Part shown: in pieces, positions 8,130 to 15,827 of the stretch
Layout of the letters: every line of letters begins with the position of its first letter
Numbering within the stretch: the stretch's first letter is position 1
DNA from: Promicromonospora sp. MEB111
Lineage (GTDB): Bacteria; Actinomycetota; Actinomycetes; Actinomycetales; Cellulomonadaceae
Direction: 5' to 3'
Length of the DNA stretch: 64,000 nt
NCBI RefSeq assembly: GCF_030209445.1
Contig: NZ_JARVSD010000006.1
Coordinates: forward strand, 62,001 to 126,000
Notes under the pieces: model-generated
Database searches by the model: none
What the model saw: the letters and a program-made list of their open reading frames with translations, nothing else
Told to the model about the DNA's origin: nothing
Position numbers and translations under genes: made by a program

Positions 8130-9968
8130 ATGCGCAAGTCCATCGCGACGGTCTGCCTCAGCGGCAGCCTGGAGGACAAGCTCCACGCCTGCGCCGACGC
8201 CGGGTTCGACGGCATCGAGATCTTCGAGCCCGACCTGGTGGTCACCGACCGCAGCCCCGAGGAGATCCGGGCGCTCGCGGACCGGCTCGGCCTGAGCCTC
8301 GACCTGTACCAGCCGTTCCGCGACTTCGAGGGCGTGCGCCCGGACCAGCTCGAGGACAACCTGCGCCGGGCCCGGGCGCGCTTCGAGACCATGCGGCGGC
8401 TCGGCGTCGACACCGTGCTGGTCTGCAGCAACGTGGCCACCGCCACCACCGGCTCCGACGAGGTGGCGGCCGAGCAGCTGCGCCGGCTGGGCGACCTCGC
8501 GGCGTCGTACGGCGTCCGGGTGGCCTACGAGGCGCTCGCCTGGGGGCGCTACGTGGACGACTACCGGCGGTCCTGGGAGATCGCGCGGCTCGCCGACCAC
8601 GAGGCGGTCGGGGTGTGCCTGGACAGCTTCCACATCCTCTCGCGCGGCCACGACCCGGCGGCGATCGAGGAGATCCCGGGGGACAAGATCTTCTTCGCCC
8701 AGCTCGCGGACGCCCCGGCGCTCACCCTGGACGTGCTCTCCTGGAGCAGGCACCACCGGCTGTTCCCCGGGGAGGGCGCCTGGGACCTCGGCCGGTTCGT
8801 CACCCATCTCGTCCGCGCGGGGTACCGGGGGCCGCTGTCGCTGGAGGTCTTCAACGACGTCTTCCGGCAGACCGACACCGGCCGGACCGCCCAGCACGCC
8901 CTGCGCTCCCTCGTCTGGCTCGAGGACCGCGCGGCCCGGCTCCTGGCCGAGGAGGGCGGCGGCGAGGTCGGGGCCGCGCTCGACCGGATCGCCGACGTGG
9001 ACGAGCCCACCGGCTACGACTACGTGGAGATCAAGGCCGAGGACACCGGCGAGGTCGAGGTGGTGCTCGACCAGCTCGGCCTGTCCTTCCGGGGCCAGCA
9101 CCGGACCAAGCCCGTGCGGCTGTGGTCGGCCGGCCAGGCGCGGATCGTTCTCAACGAGCAGCACGCCCGCGACCTGGAGCCGCACCTGGCGGGGGTCGGC
9201 CTGGGCGTGGCCGACGCGGCGGCGGCGAGCGACCGGGCCCGCGCCCTGGCCGTGCGGGCGGTGCCGCGCCGGACCCAGGCCGGGGAGCTGGACCTGGCCG
9301 GGTTCGTCGCGCCCAGCGGGCTGGAGGTGTTCCTCAACGACCGGCGCACCGAGACCCGCTCCGGCGTCGAGCCGGCGTGGGCCGCGGAGTTCGACCACGG
9401 CCGTCCCGGTCACACCCGGGAGATCGCCGGCATCGATCACGTCAACGTCTCGCACGGCTGGGACGCGCACGACGAGGCGGTGCTCTTCTACACCAGCGTG
9501 CTGGGCCTGCAGAAGCCGACGGCGACGGAGGCGGCGGGTCCCCAGGGGCTGGTCCGCAGCCAGGTCATGCGCACGGGCAGCGGTGGCGTGCGGATCTCGC
9601 TCAACGTCGCGCCGCTCGACGTCTCCCACCCCCAGCACATCGCGCTGGCCTGCACCGACATCTTCGCGGTCGCCCGCCGGGCGGAGGACCGCGGGCTGCC
9701 GCGCGTGCCCGTGCCGGACAACTACTACGACGACCTGCGGGCCCGGTTCGGGCTCGACGACGCGACGCTCGGCCGCCTGCGCGACCACCAGCTCATGTAC
9801 GACCGCTCCGCGGCGGGCGAGTTCTGGCACTTCTACACGCCGCGGGTCGGCAGCGTGTGCTTCGAGGTGCTCCAGCGGACCGGCGGGTACGACGTCTACG
9901 CGGGGGACAACACCCCGGTGCTGCTCGCGGCCCAGGACCGGCTGGACCGGGCGTCGCGACGAGGGTGA
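8130..9968 (+). CDS. quiC: 3-Dehydroshikimate dehydratase with HPPD-like C-terminal domain (QuiC-type)
   Basis: The protein has 612 residues. Residues 1-280 form an AP-endonuclease-like TIM barrel with presumed metal ligands Glu134 (VAYEALAW), Asp165 (GVCLDSFH), Gln191 (FAQLADAP) and Glu239 (LSLEVFND). This is the pattern of sugar-phosphate-isomerase-like dehydroshikimate dehydratases. Residues ~285-600 form a vicinal-oxygen-chelate domain like 4-hydroxyphenylpyruvate dioxygenase. It keeps a His-His-Glu set (IDHVNVSHG, HPQHIALAC, CFEVLQR), although this domain's activity in QuiC fusions is uncertain to me. The product would be protocatechuate. It is the last gene of the operon, one base after the dehydrogenase stop. 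No ring-cleavage genes follow in the window. Confidence 0.88.
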   Translation: MRKSIATVCLSGSLEDKLHACADAGFDGIEIFEPDLVVTDRSPEEIRALADRLGLSLDLYQPFRDFEGVRPDQLEDNLRRARARFETMRRLGVDTVLVCSNVATATTGSDEVAAEQLRRLGDLAASYGVRVAYEALAWGRYVDDYRRSWEIARLADHEAVGVCLDSFHILSRGHDPAAIEEIPGDKIFFAQLADAPALTLDVLSWSRHHRLFPGEGAWDLGRFVTHLVRAGYRGPLSLEVFNDVFRQTDTGRTAQHALRSLVWLEDRAARLLAEEGGGEVGAALDRIADVDEPTGYDYVEIKAEDTGEVEVVLDQLGLSFRGQHRTKPVRLWSAGQARIVLNEQHARDLEPHLAGVGLGVADAAAASDRARALAVRAVPRRTQAGELDLAGFVAPSGLEVFLNDRRTETRSGVEPAWAAEFDHGRPGHTREIAGIDHVNVSHGWDAHDEAVLFYTSVLGLQKPTATEAAGPQGLVRSQVMRTGSGGVRISLNVAPLDVSHPQHIALACTDIFAVARRAEDRGLPRVPVPDNYYDDLRARFGLDDATLGRLRDHQLMYDRSAAGEFWHFYTPRVGSVCFEVLQRTGGYDVYAGDNTPVLLAAQDRLDRASRRG

Positions 9969-9984
9969 TCGCCGGCCCGACCGG

Positions 9985-10326
9985 TCAGCGCCAGTCCTCG
10001 TCGGCCGACAGCACCGACGAGATGTCGTACTCCTGCTCGCGCTGGATGGGCGGGGCGTCGGTGAGCCACTGCTGGACCGCGAACCGGGCGACGACCTCGT
10101 CCCGGGTGATCCCGGTCTCGCCGAACCTGCCGTCGACCCACGGGGTCCACGACCACAGGTGGATCCGTTCGTCGCCGAGGTCCTCCATCATGAGGCGGTG
10201 GTTGTCGCTGGCCACCAGCATGGCGCCGACCAGGCGGTTGTAGTTCTCGACGGTGACGAGGTCCACCAGGCCGAGGTCGATCTGGTCGGCCGCGGTGGTG
10301 CGCAGGATTTCCTTCGCGGAAGGCAT
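9985..10326 (-). CDS. Small protein of unknown function, end of sugar-ABC operon
   Basis: The protein has 113 residues from ATG 10326 with a GGAGTG ribosome site. An upstream ATG at 10377 overlaps the permease stop (ATGA) and would add 17 Pro-rich residues. I do not recognise the family. It is soluble, acidic, without signal peptide or membrane segment. Notable stretches are LGLVDLVTVENYNRLVGAML, HLWSWTPWVDGRFGE and a C-terminus EYDISSVLSADEDWR. It is encoded downstream of the SBP and two permeases of a LacI-controlled importer, so it probably serves the same pathway, perhaps as a small subunit or binding partner. That is inference from position only. Confidence 0.7.
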   Translation of the reverse strand: MPSAKEILRTTAADQIDLGLVDLVTVENYNRLVGAMLVASDNHRLMMEDLGDERIHLWSWTPWVDGRFGETGITRDEVVARFAVQQWLTDAPPIQREQEYDISSVLSADEDWR

Positions 10327-10373
10327 GGACACTCCTTGGGCTGGTCGGGGCTCTTGAGGCGTTGACGGGCGGC

Positions 10374-11204
10374 TCATACGGCGATCCCGCGGGAGACGTA
10401 GCCGTCGATGAAGGTGCGTTGCATGGTCAGGAACAGCACGACGACGGGCAGGGCCATGATCAGCCCGGCCGCGCTGACCAGGGACCAGTCGGTGGTGAAT
10501 CCCTGCTGGAACGAGTAGAGCGACAGCGCGACGGGCTGGAAGTCGCGGTCCTGGATGAAGGTGACGGCGAGCATGAACTCGTTGTAGGCCTGCAGCCCGG
10601 ACACGAGGGCGGCGGTCAGCACCGCGGGCCGGATCATGGGCAGCACGATGCGGGCGAACACGCCCAGCTCGCCGGCGCCGTCCAGGCGGGCCGCCTCCTC
10701 GTACTCCCGGGGCATGCCGATCAGGAACGCCCGCACGAGCAGGGTGGCGAACGGGCTGTACACGGCCCAGTAGATGATGATCAGGCCGACGGGCTGGTTG
10801 TAGAGGCCCAGCGTGGACCACCAGCTCACGAGCGGTACCAGGAAGAGCTGGATCGGCAGCGACGAGGACACCAGCAGCCACAGGATCCACCCGCCCCCGC
10901 CGGGGAGGTCCAGGCGGGTCATGGCGTAGGCGGCCATGGTGGCGACGACGGCCACGCCTGCCGCGGTGGCCACCGCGATGACCAGGCTGTTCAGGAGCGC
11001 GCCCCCCATGTGGGCGCGCTCCCAGGCCACGGCGAAGTTGCTCCAGCTCCAGGACTGCGGAAGACCGAGCGGGTTGCTGTCGATCTCGCGGGCGGACTTG
11101 AGCGAGTTCGAGGCGAACACGAGCAGCGGGCCCAGCGCGTAGACACCGAGCAGCCCGAGGACGATCCAGGTGACGGGCTGCCCCCTGCGGGCGGTGCTGA
11201 CCAT
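10374..11204 (-). CDS. Carbohydrate ABC transporter permease (MalG/UgpE-like)
   Basis: The protein has 276 residues from ATG 11204, which overlaps the upstream permease stop (ATGA); ATG 11216 is an alternative. It has six hydrophobic segments. The EAA loop EEAARLDGAGELGVFARIVLPM, which docks on the ATPase, is typical of CUT1 inner-membrane subunits, as is SNSLKSAREI after the first segment. It partners the permease at 11204-12172 and the lipoprotein at 12176-13525. No ATPase gene is present, as is common for actinobacterial sugar importers that share an MsiK-type ATPase encoded elsewhere. Confidence 0.92.
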   Translation of the reverse strand: MVSTARRGQPVTWIVLGLLGVYALGPLLVFASNSLKSAREIDSNPLGLPQSWSWSNFAVAWERAHMGGALLNSLVIAVATAAGVAVVATMAAYAMTRLDLPGGGGWILWLLVSSSLPIQLFLVPLVSWWSTLGLYNQPVGLIIIYWAVYSPFATLLVRAFLIGMPREYEEAARLDGAGELGVFARIVLPMIRPAVLTAALVSGLQAYNEFMLAVTFIQDRDFQPVALSLYSFQQGFTTDWSLVSAAGLIMALPVVVLFLTMQRTFIDGYVSRGIAV

Positions 11205-12172
11205 CAGATGTCCCATCGCAGTCGTCGGCGCAGCGCGAGATAGCCGAGCACGGTCGCGGCGCTGATGGCCGAGAGCAGCATCGCGACGGCCGAGGCGTAC
11301 CCGTGGCGCTGGTTCTGGAAGGCCTCGCGGTAGAGCACCGTGCTGAGCACGTCGGTGGAGCCGGCCGGACCGCCCTGCGTCAGCACGTAGACGTAGTCGA
11401 AGACGAGGAACGACCAGATCACGGTCATCAGGCCCAGGAAGACGAGGGTCGGCCGGATCATCGGCAGCGTGATGTGCCAGAACTCGCGCACCGGCCCGGC
11501 GCCGTCGAGCCGCACGGCCTCGTAGAGGGCCGGGTCCACCGACTGCATCGAGGCCAGGAAGATCACCAGCAGGAAGCCCCACCACTGCCACGTGTTCACG
11601 AAGGCCACCGAGCCGAGGGCGAGCGATGGGTTGCCGAGGAAGTTCACGTCGGCCAGGAACGGGATGCCCAGGGTCGCCAGGGCGGCGCCGATCCCGCCGT
11701 CCGGGTCCATGATCTGGCGCCAGACGGCGGCGGAGACCACGGTGGCCAGCACGTACGGGATGAAGTACAGGACGCGGAAGAACGTCTGGTGACGGCGCAG
11801 CCGGGACAGCAGGAACGCGCCGACCAGCGCCATCGTCATCGGGACCACCAGGAAGAACAGGGTCCACACGACGTTGTGCACCAGCGCGCCGCCGACCGCG
11901 CCGGACCGGAGCATCTCGGCGTAGTTCGCCAGACCCACGAACCGGGGCGTGCTCAGCCCGTCCCAGTCGGTGAACGAGTAGTAGACGGAGGCCAGACCCG
12001 GCCCCGTGATCACGAGGAGGTTGACCACGAGCAGCGGCGCCACGAACACCCAGGCGAGCAGCCGGCGCTGCCTCCTGGCCCCCAGCGGCCGGCCCCGGGG
12101 GGCCGGCCGCGGTCCGCGACGCACCGGGGCCGCCGCCAGCGCGGTCCCGGTGGTCGCCGTCTCGGTGGTCAC
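11204..12172 (-). CDS. Carbohydrate ABC transporter permease (MalF/UgpA-like)
   Basis: The protein has 322 residues from GTG 12172. The N-terminus is basic and Ala/Arg-rich, followed by the first membrane span LLAWVFVAPLLVVNLLVI and five more. The domain opens with YYSFTDWDGLSTPRFVGLANY, characteristic of CUT1 permeases, and carries the EAA loop YEAVRLDGAGPVREFWHITLPM. It starts three bases after the binding-protein stop. It forms the membrane channel with the downstream permease. Substrate unknown; neighbouring ADP-ribosylglycohydrolase-family genes suggest a glycosylated or nucleoside-like compound. Confidence 0.92.
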   Translation of the reverse strand: MTTETATTGTALAAAPVRRGPRPAPRGRPLGARRQRRLLAWVFVAPLLVVNLLVITGPGLASVYYSFTDWDGLSTPRFVGLANYAEMLRSGAVGGALVHNVVWTLFFLVVPMTMALVGAFLLSRLRRHQTFFRVLYFIPYVLATVVSAAVWRQIMDPDGGIGAALATLGIPFLADVNFLGNPSLALGSVAFVNTWQWWGFLLVIFLASMQSVDPALYEAVRLDGAGPVREFWHITLPMIRPTLVFLGLMTVIWSFLVFDYVYVLTQGGPAGSTDVLSTVLYREAFQNQRHGYASAVAMLLSAISAATVLGYLALRRRLRWDI

Positions 12173-12175
12173 CCG

Positions 12176-13525
12176 TCAGTCCCCGGTCTGGGGGGTGAAC
12201 GGGGTCAGGGTGGCACCGGCCTCGAACTCCTCGTCGAACACGTCCTGCATCCCTGACAGGTACTCGTCCGCGGTGCTGTCACCGGTCACGACCTTGTCGA
12301 ACTCGGTGATCAGGTAGGAGTCGGTCTTGGGCGGGAAGAACGTCCAGGTCGCGTAGCCCACGTTGGTCGACTCGGGGATCTGGCTGTAGAGCTGGACCGT
12401 GCGCTCGTCGACCTCCTCGGGGAACTGGTCGGCGCTCACCGCCAGCGGCGGCGGGTTCTCGCCCGTGCGTGCCGTGTAGGACAGCGCCCGGTCGACGTCG
12501 CCGGCCACGTGGTCGATGAACGACGCCGCGGCGTCGGGGTCGGCCGAGTCGGCGCTGACCGACAGCGCGGTGCCGATCGCCAGGGGGAACACGCCGGGCT
12601 CGACCGAGTCGCTCAGCGACGGCAGCGGCGCCCAGCCCCACGTCGACGGGTCCTCGAACACCTCGGAGAGCGAGTTGAACGACCACGTGCCGCTCAGGTA
12701 CATGGCGGTGGTCCCGTTGGCCAGGCCGGTCACGTTCGCGGTGTCGTCGGTGGTGAAGTAGGACTCCGCACCGCCGGCCAGCCAGCCCTTGTCGATCCAG
12801 TCCTGGATCAGCTCGATCGCCGCGACGAACTCCGGGTCGGTGAACGAGGCCTCGCCCGTCAGCACGTCGTGGATCTTCTCGGGCCCGACCGCCGCGTTGA
12901 GGACGGCCGTCACCAGCCACTCGCTCATGCCCTGGTAGCCGGCGTTGCCGCCGCCGAGCGGCACCATGCCCGCCTCGTCCGCCTCCTGGGCGACCTTCTC
13001 GAACTCCGCCAGCGTGGTCGGCGGGGTCCAGCCGTGCTCCTCGAAGACCTCGGTGTTGTAGTACAGGACCATCGACCCGTAGCTGGCCGGGACCGACGAG
13101 ACCTTGCCGTCGACGGTGCTGAGCTCGTAGGCCCAGGGCAGGAACGTGTCCTCCCAGCCGTACTCCTGCGCGTACTCGTCCAGCGGGATCGTCCGGTCCG
13201 CGCGGGCGAAGTCGGAGGCCGACGACGGGCCGTCCGAGTACACGATGTCGGGGGCCTGGCCGGCCGAGACCGCGGTGTCGGTGAGCTGGCCGATCGTGGT
13301 CAGCTCCTTGACCTCCATGTCGACCTGCACGTCGCTGTCGGCGTTGAACGAGTCGACGAAGATCTCCTGGAACGCCTCCTCGGTGGTCGGCGCGTAGAAC
13401 GCGCCCCAGTAGGTGACCTCGCCGCCGCTGCCGCTGCTGCCGCCGCCGCTCACGCAGCCGGCCAGGGCGACCGATACCGCGGCGGCGAAGCCGACAGGGG
13501 CCAGTACGTGCTTGGTGATTCTCAA
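12176..13525 (-). CDS. Extracellular solute-binding lipoprotein (sugar type)
   Basis: The protein has 449 residues. The signal peptide ends at lipobox VALAGC with Cys24, followed by a Gly/Ser linker. The mature part has the family-1 sugar-binding architecture: VTYWGAFYAPTTEEAFQ, PDIVYSDGPSS, VLYYNTEVFEEHGWTPPTTLAEFEKVA and the hinge element GTWSFNSLSEVF. It is the first structural gene of the importer, 75 bp downstream of a co-directional LacI gene. Its length and motifs match CUT1-type receptors. Ligand cannot be predicted from these residues. Confidence 0.92.
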   Translation of the reverse strand: MRITKHVLAPVGFAAAVSVALAGCVSGGGSSGSGGEVTYWGAFYAPTTEEAFQEIFVDSFNADSDVQVDMEVKELTTIGQLTDTAVSAGQAPDIVYSDGPSSASDFARADRTIPLDEYAQEYGWEDTFLPWAYELSTVDGKVSSVPASYGSMVLYYNTEVFEEHGWTPPTTLAEFEKVAQEADEAGMVPLGGGNAGYQGMSEWLVTAVLNAAVGPEKIHDVLTGEASFTDPEFVAAIELIQDWIDKGWLAGGAESYFTTDDTANVTGLANGTTAMYLSGTWSFNSLSEVFEDPSTWGWAPLPSLSDSVEPGVFPLAIGTALSVSADSADPDAAASFIDHVAGDVDRALSYTARTGENPPPLAVSADQFPEEVDERTVQLYSQIPESTNVGYATWTFFPPKTDSYLITEFDKVVTGDSTADEYLSGMQDVFDEEFEAGATLTPFTPQTGD

Positions 13526-13600
13526 GGTTCTCGTGTCTCTCTCGCGAGGGTGGATGGAGCCAGGCGGATAGAGCAGGTGGAACGAACTGCGGAGGTGCGG

Positions 13601-14587
13601 TCAGGTCGAGTCGCGAACGACGAGGCGGTTGGACAGGCCCACGGCGCGGGTCACCTCGGTGACCTCGCCGTCGAGCCGCTCCAGCAGCAGGCGCGCGCAC
13701 GCGCGCCCGATCTCACGGGCGGGGTTCTCGATGGTCGTCAGCGGCGGGTTGACCAGGGACGCCGCGTCGATGTCGTCGTAACCGGTCAGGGCCACGTCCT
13801 CGGGCACGCGCAGCCCGCGGGCCCTGGTCACGTCGAGCACGCCGATGGCGATCAGGTCGTTGGCCGCGACGATCGCGTCGGGCCTCTCGTCGCGGTCCAG
13901 CAGCGCGGCGGCGCCGTCGCGCCCGCCCTGGCGCGTGTACCGCGTGAACACCACGTCGTCGTCCCGCAGCGGCAGGCCCGCCTCGCGCAGGGCGGCCCGG
14001 TACCCCTCCAGGCGCTGCTGGGTGGGGATCACCGACTCCTCGCCGCCGAGGAAGGCGATGCGCCGCCGTCCGCGGGCGATCAGGTGCGCGGTGACCTCGC
14101 GGGCGCCGCGGACGTCGTCGCTGTGCACGTAGTCACCGCCGCCCGGTGGCTCCTCACCCAGCGTGACGAACGGGATCCCGGCGTCGTGCAGCTCGGCGAG
14201 GCCGGCCGCGGGGATGCCGAACGGCGCGGCGACCATGGCGTCGACGCGGCGCGACAGGAGGCGGTGGATGGCGCTGGCCGACCGGTCCATGCCGCTGGCG
14301 TCGGTGACGGTCAGCAGGATGTCGCGGGGTACGAGCACGTCCTGCATGCCGGCGGCCACCAGCGGGTAGAAGGGGTTCTCCAGGGTGGGGACGATCAGGG
14401 CGATCGTGCCGGTGCGCCCGCCGCGGAGCTGGGACGCGCCGGGGTGGGCGCGGTACCCGAGGTGGGTGATCGCGGCCTCCACCCGGGCCCGGGTCGCCGC
14501 CGAGACGGGCCGGTTGCCGGAGACGACCTGCGAGACCGTCGACATGCTCACGCCCGCGACCTCGGCCACCTCGCGTATTCCGACCAT
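13601..14587 (-). CDS. LacI-family transcriptional regulator
   Basis: The protein has 328 residues from ATG 14587, preceded by GAGGAG; the GTG three bases earlier is less well spaced. The N-terminal helix-turn-helix is IREVAEVAGVSMSTVSQVVSGNRPVS. The effector domain contains IALIVPTLENPFYPLVAAGM, FVTLGEEPPGG, IAFLGGEESV, AIVAANDLIAIGV and LTGYDDIDAAS. It is co-directional with the sugar importer downstream and divergent from the ADP-ribosylglycohydrolase pair. It probably controls both through the A-rich GCAAA-repeat region at 14621-14750. Confidence 0.92.
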   Translation of the reverse strand: MVGIREVAEVAGVSMSTVSQVVSGNRPVSAATRARVEAAITHLGYRAHPGASQLRGGRTGTIALIVPTLENPFYPLVAAGMQDVLVPRDILLTVTDASGMDRSASAIHRLLSRRVDAMVAAPFGIPAAGLAELHDAGIPFVTLGEEPPGGGDYVHSDDVRGAREVTAHLIARGRRRIAFLGGEESVIPTQQRLEGYRAALREAGLPLRDDDVVFTRYTRQGGRDGAAALLDRDERPDAIVAANDLIAIGVLDVTRARGLRVPEDVALTGYDDIDAASLVNPPLTTIENPAREIGRACARLLLERLDGEVTEVTRAVGLSNRLVVRDST

Positions 14588-14620
14588 CACCCGCTCCTCG
14601 TCGACCCGTCGTTCGCCTCA

Positions 14621-14750
14621 GCATGCGCAAAAGGTTTTGGAGTAGCATCCTGCAAAGTCACCCTGTGATGCAAGACACAAGCGCAAATAGGTGCGCAAAC
14701 ACCTCGGCGCCACGCATGCTCAGCCTGCTTGCTGCATGCAAAACGTTGCG
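14621..14750. promoter_or_regulatory. Divergent control region with GCAAA repeats
   Basis: This is an A-rich island in GC-rich DNA. (G/T)GCAAA occurs at 14626, 14651, 14682, 14694 and 14737. The last is within GCATGCAAAACGTTGCG (14733-14749), whose CG-centred AACGTT core resembles LacI-family operators; a second GCATGC lies at 14621. It separates the LacI gene from the ADP-ribosylglycohydrolase genes. Confidence 0.45.
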
Positions 14751-14798
14751 TTCTGCGGCAACGAAGCCGGAGAAATGACAGCGGAGGACCGGAGGAGC

Positions 14799-15827
14799 AT
14801 GAACAACGACCGTGCGCGCGGAGCGCTGCTCGGCCTGGCGATCGGCGACGCCATGGGCGCACCGACCGAGGGCATGACCCTTCCCGATATCCGCGAGAAG
14901 TGGGGCCGGGTGCGCGGCTTCGTCGACCCCGACGCCGCCGGGACCGACGACACCGAGTACGCCGTGCTGTGCGCCCGCGGCGTGCTGCGGGCGGGCGCGG
15001 ACCTGACGTCCGACGTGGTGGCCGACACGTGGCTGGAGGCGCTGCGCGCGCAGCGCACCGGGTTCAACCGTGCGGGCTTCAGCGAGATGATCGCGATCGC
15101 CAACCTCCACGCGGGCATGACGCCGCCCGCCAGCGGGCAGCGCAACGCCGAGACGTGGAGCGACGGCGCCGCCATGCGGGTCGCCCCGATCGGCGTCTAC
15201 GCCGCCGGCGACCCCGCGCTCGCGATCCGGATGGCCCGGGCCGACGCGGAGGTCAGCCACTCGCGCGACGGTGTCTGGTGCGCCCAGGCGATCGCCGCCG
15301 GCGTGGCCGTCGCCATGGTCGAGGACGACGTCGACCCCGTGCTGGACGCCATGCTCGCCGCCATGCCCGCCGACTCCTGGTCGGCCCGCACGGCCCGCCG
15401 CGCGCTCGACATCGCGGCCGGCGCCGGCTCGCCGGAGGAGGCCGAGGAGGCCCTGTTCGAGACGATCCCGCTGCGGCACTACATGTGGGCCGACGTCGCC
15501 CCCGAGGCCGTGGCGCTGACCATCGGCCTGCTGCGGGCCAACGACGGCGCGACGAGCGTCATCGAGTCGGGTGTCAACATCGGCCGCGACTCCGACACCA
15601 TCGCGGCGATGGCCGGCGCGGTCGCCGGCGCCCTGCACGGGGCGAGCGCGTTCGACCCGGCGCACGTGGCCCAGGTGCGCTCCGTGACGGGCCAGTGCAT
15701 CGCGGCGACGGCCGGCACCGACCTGGTGGACCTGGCCGACGCCCTGGCCGAGCGTGCGGCCGCGGACCGCGCGACCACCGACGACGTCCGCGGCGACGCG
15801 GACCGTGGCAAGGAGACCCGAGCATGA
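14799..15827 (+). CDS. ADP-ribosylglycohydrolase-family protein 1
   Basis: The protein has 342 residues from ATG 14799, with GGAGG at 14783-14787; ATG 14775 is an alternative. Family hallmarks are all present: RARGALLGLAIGDAMGAPTEG at the N-terminus, GTDDTEYA (first metal-binding acid cluster), SHSRDGVWCAQAIAAGVAVAM, and IGRDSDTIAAMAGAVAGALHG, the C-terminal metal site. Characterised relatives (DraG, ARH) remove ADP-ribose from proteins or other acceptors using Mg/Mn. Here the linkage to a sugar ABC importer and LacI regulator makes a catabolic N- or O-glycoside hydrolase role plausible, which is inference. Its stop overlaps the next start. Confidence 0.88.
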   Translation: MNNDRARGALLGLAIGDAMGAPTEGMTLPDIREKWGRVRGFVDPDAAGTDDTEYAVLCARGVLRAGADLTSDVVADTWLEALRAQRTGFNRAGFSEMIAIANLHAGMTPPASGQRNAETWSDGAAMRVAPIGVYAAGDPALAIRMARADAEVSHSRDGVWCAQAIAAGVAVAMVEDDVDPVLDAMLAAMPADSWSARTARRALDIAAGAGSPEEAEEALFETIPLRHYMWADVAPEAVALTIGLLRANDGATSVIESGVNIGRDSDTIAAMAGAVAGALHGASAFDPAHVAQVRSVTGQCIAATAGTDLVDLADALAERAAADRATTDDVRGDADRGKETRA

